Assembly (NCBI RefSeq): GCF_018802765.1
Contig: NZ_CP069163.1
Location: 3,358,311 to 3,422,310, forward strand
DNA from: Paludibacterium sp. B53371
Lineage (GTDB): Bacteria; Pseudomonadota; Gammaproteobacteria; Burkholderiales; Chromobacteriaceae
Reading direction: 5' to 3'
Length of the DNA stretch: 64,000 nucleotides
Part shown: piece by piece, positions 61,853 to 64,000 of the stretch
How positions within the stretch are numbered: position 1 is the first letter of the stretch
Layout of the letters: every line of letters begins with the position of its first letter
The notes under the pieces: generated by a model
What the model was told of the DNA's origin: nothing
The model's database searches: none
Seen by the model: only the letters and a program-made list of their open reading frames with translations
Program-made: the position numbers and the translations under genes

Positions 61853-64000
<2,148 letters not shown>

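Overview
The window is chromosomal DNA of a GC-rich Gram-negative betaproteobacterium. The most likely order is Neisseriales (Chromobacteriaceae/Aquaspirillaceae-like): lipopolysaccharide and outer-membrane genes (lptE, rfaE2, tamAB, a complete mla set), a lipoyl-domain-bearing Lpd beside aceEF, adjacent birA and coaX (fused in Neisseria), and 16S-Ile-Ala-23S-5S rRNA operons. Genus is not assigned; that needs a 16S search. Gene order is mostly conserved housekeeping, with no transposase, integrase, CRISPR array or phage gene seen.

Layout. 1-383: tail of an EAL-domain gene. 0.4-5.9 kb (minus): tamA-tamB, outer-membrane assembly. 6.0-11.8 kb (minus): pyruvate dehydrogenase operon aceE-aceF-lpd behind a repeat-rich control region. 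12.1-14.0 kb (minus): bepA-like protease and an ArsR-family repressor. 14.3-17.1 kb (plus): beta-carbonic anhydrase, nadD, rsfS, rlmH and a lytic transglycosylase. 17.1-25.3 kb (minus): a small orphan gene, leuS-lptE-holA, an aminopeptidase, the zapB-like/zapA/6S RNA/5-formyl-THF cyclo-ligase cluster, and btuF. 25.3-28.4 kb: btuB under a cobalamin riboswitch, with a divergent cobC-like phosphatase. 28.4-32.3 kb (minus): diiron protein, rfaE2, birA, coaX and a SPOR protein, overlapping or tightly packed. 32.5-37.8 kb (minus): a complete rRNA operon with promoter, boxA sites, two tRNAs and terminator. 38.0-41.1 kb (minus): argJ and recQ. 41.4-46.2 kb (plus): lipoprotein, ParA-like ATPase, CHASE/PAS histidine kinase, and a receiver protein carrying its own GHKL ATPase domain. 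46.1-50.1 kb: comEC, rsmJ, DDAH-like hydrolase. 50.3-52.4 kb (plus): dapC-dapD, lysine/peptidoglycan precursor synthesis. 52.5-59.7 kb (plus): mlaFEDCB-mlaA, a yadGH-like ABC exporter, ibaG and murA. 59.8-61.6 kb: two divergent paralogous RTX nonapeptide-repeat proteins. 61.6-64.0 kb (minus): 5S and part of 23S of a second rRNA operon in the same orientation, 29,130 bp from the first.

Main themes are envelope construction and maintenance (tam, lpt, mla, mur, dap, bepA), cobalamin acquisition, and translation/ribosome functions. The least explained pieces are the divergent RTX-only pair next to the second rRNA operon, the ParA/kinase/receiver-ATPase operon, the repeat-dense region upstream of aceE, and an intrinsic terminator upstream of recQ with no gene feeding it.
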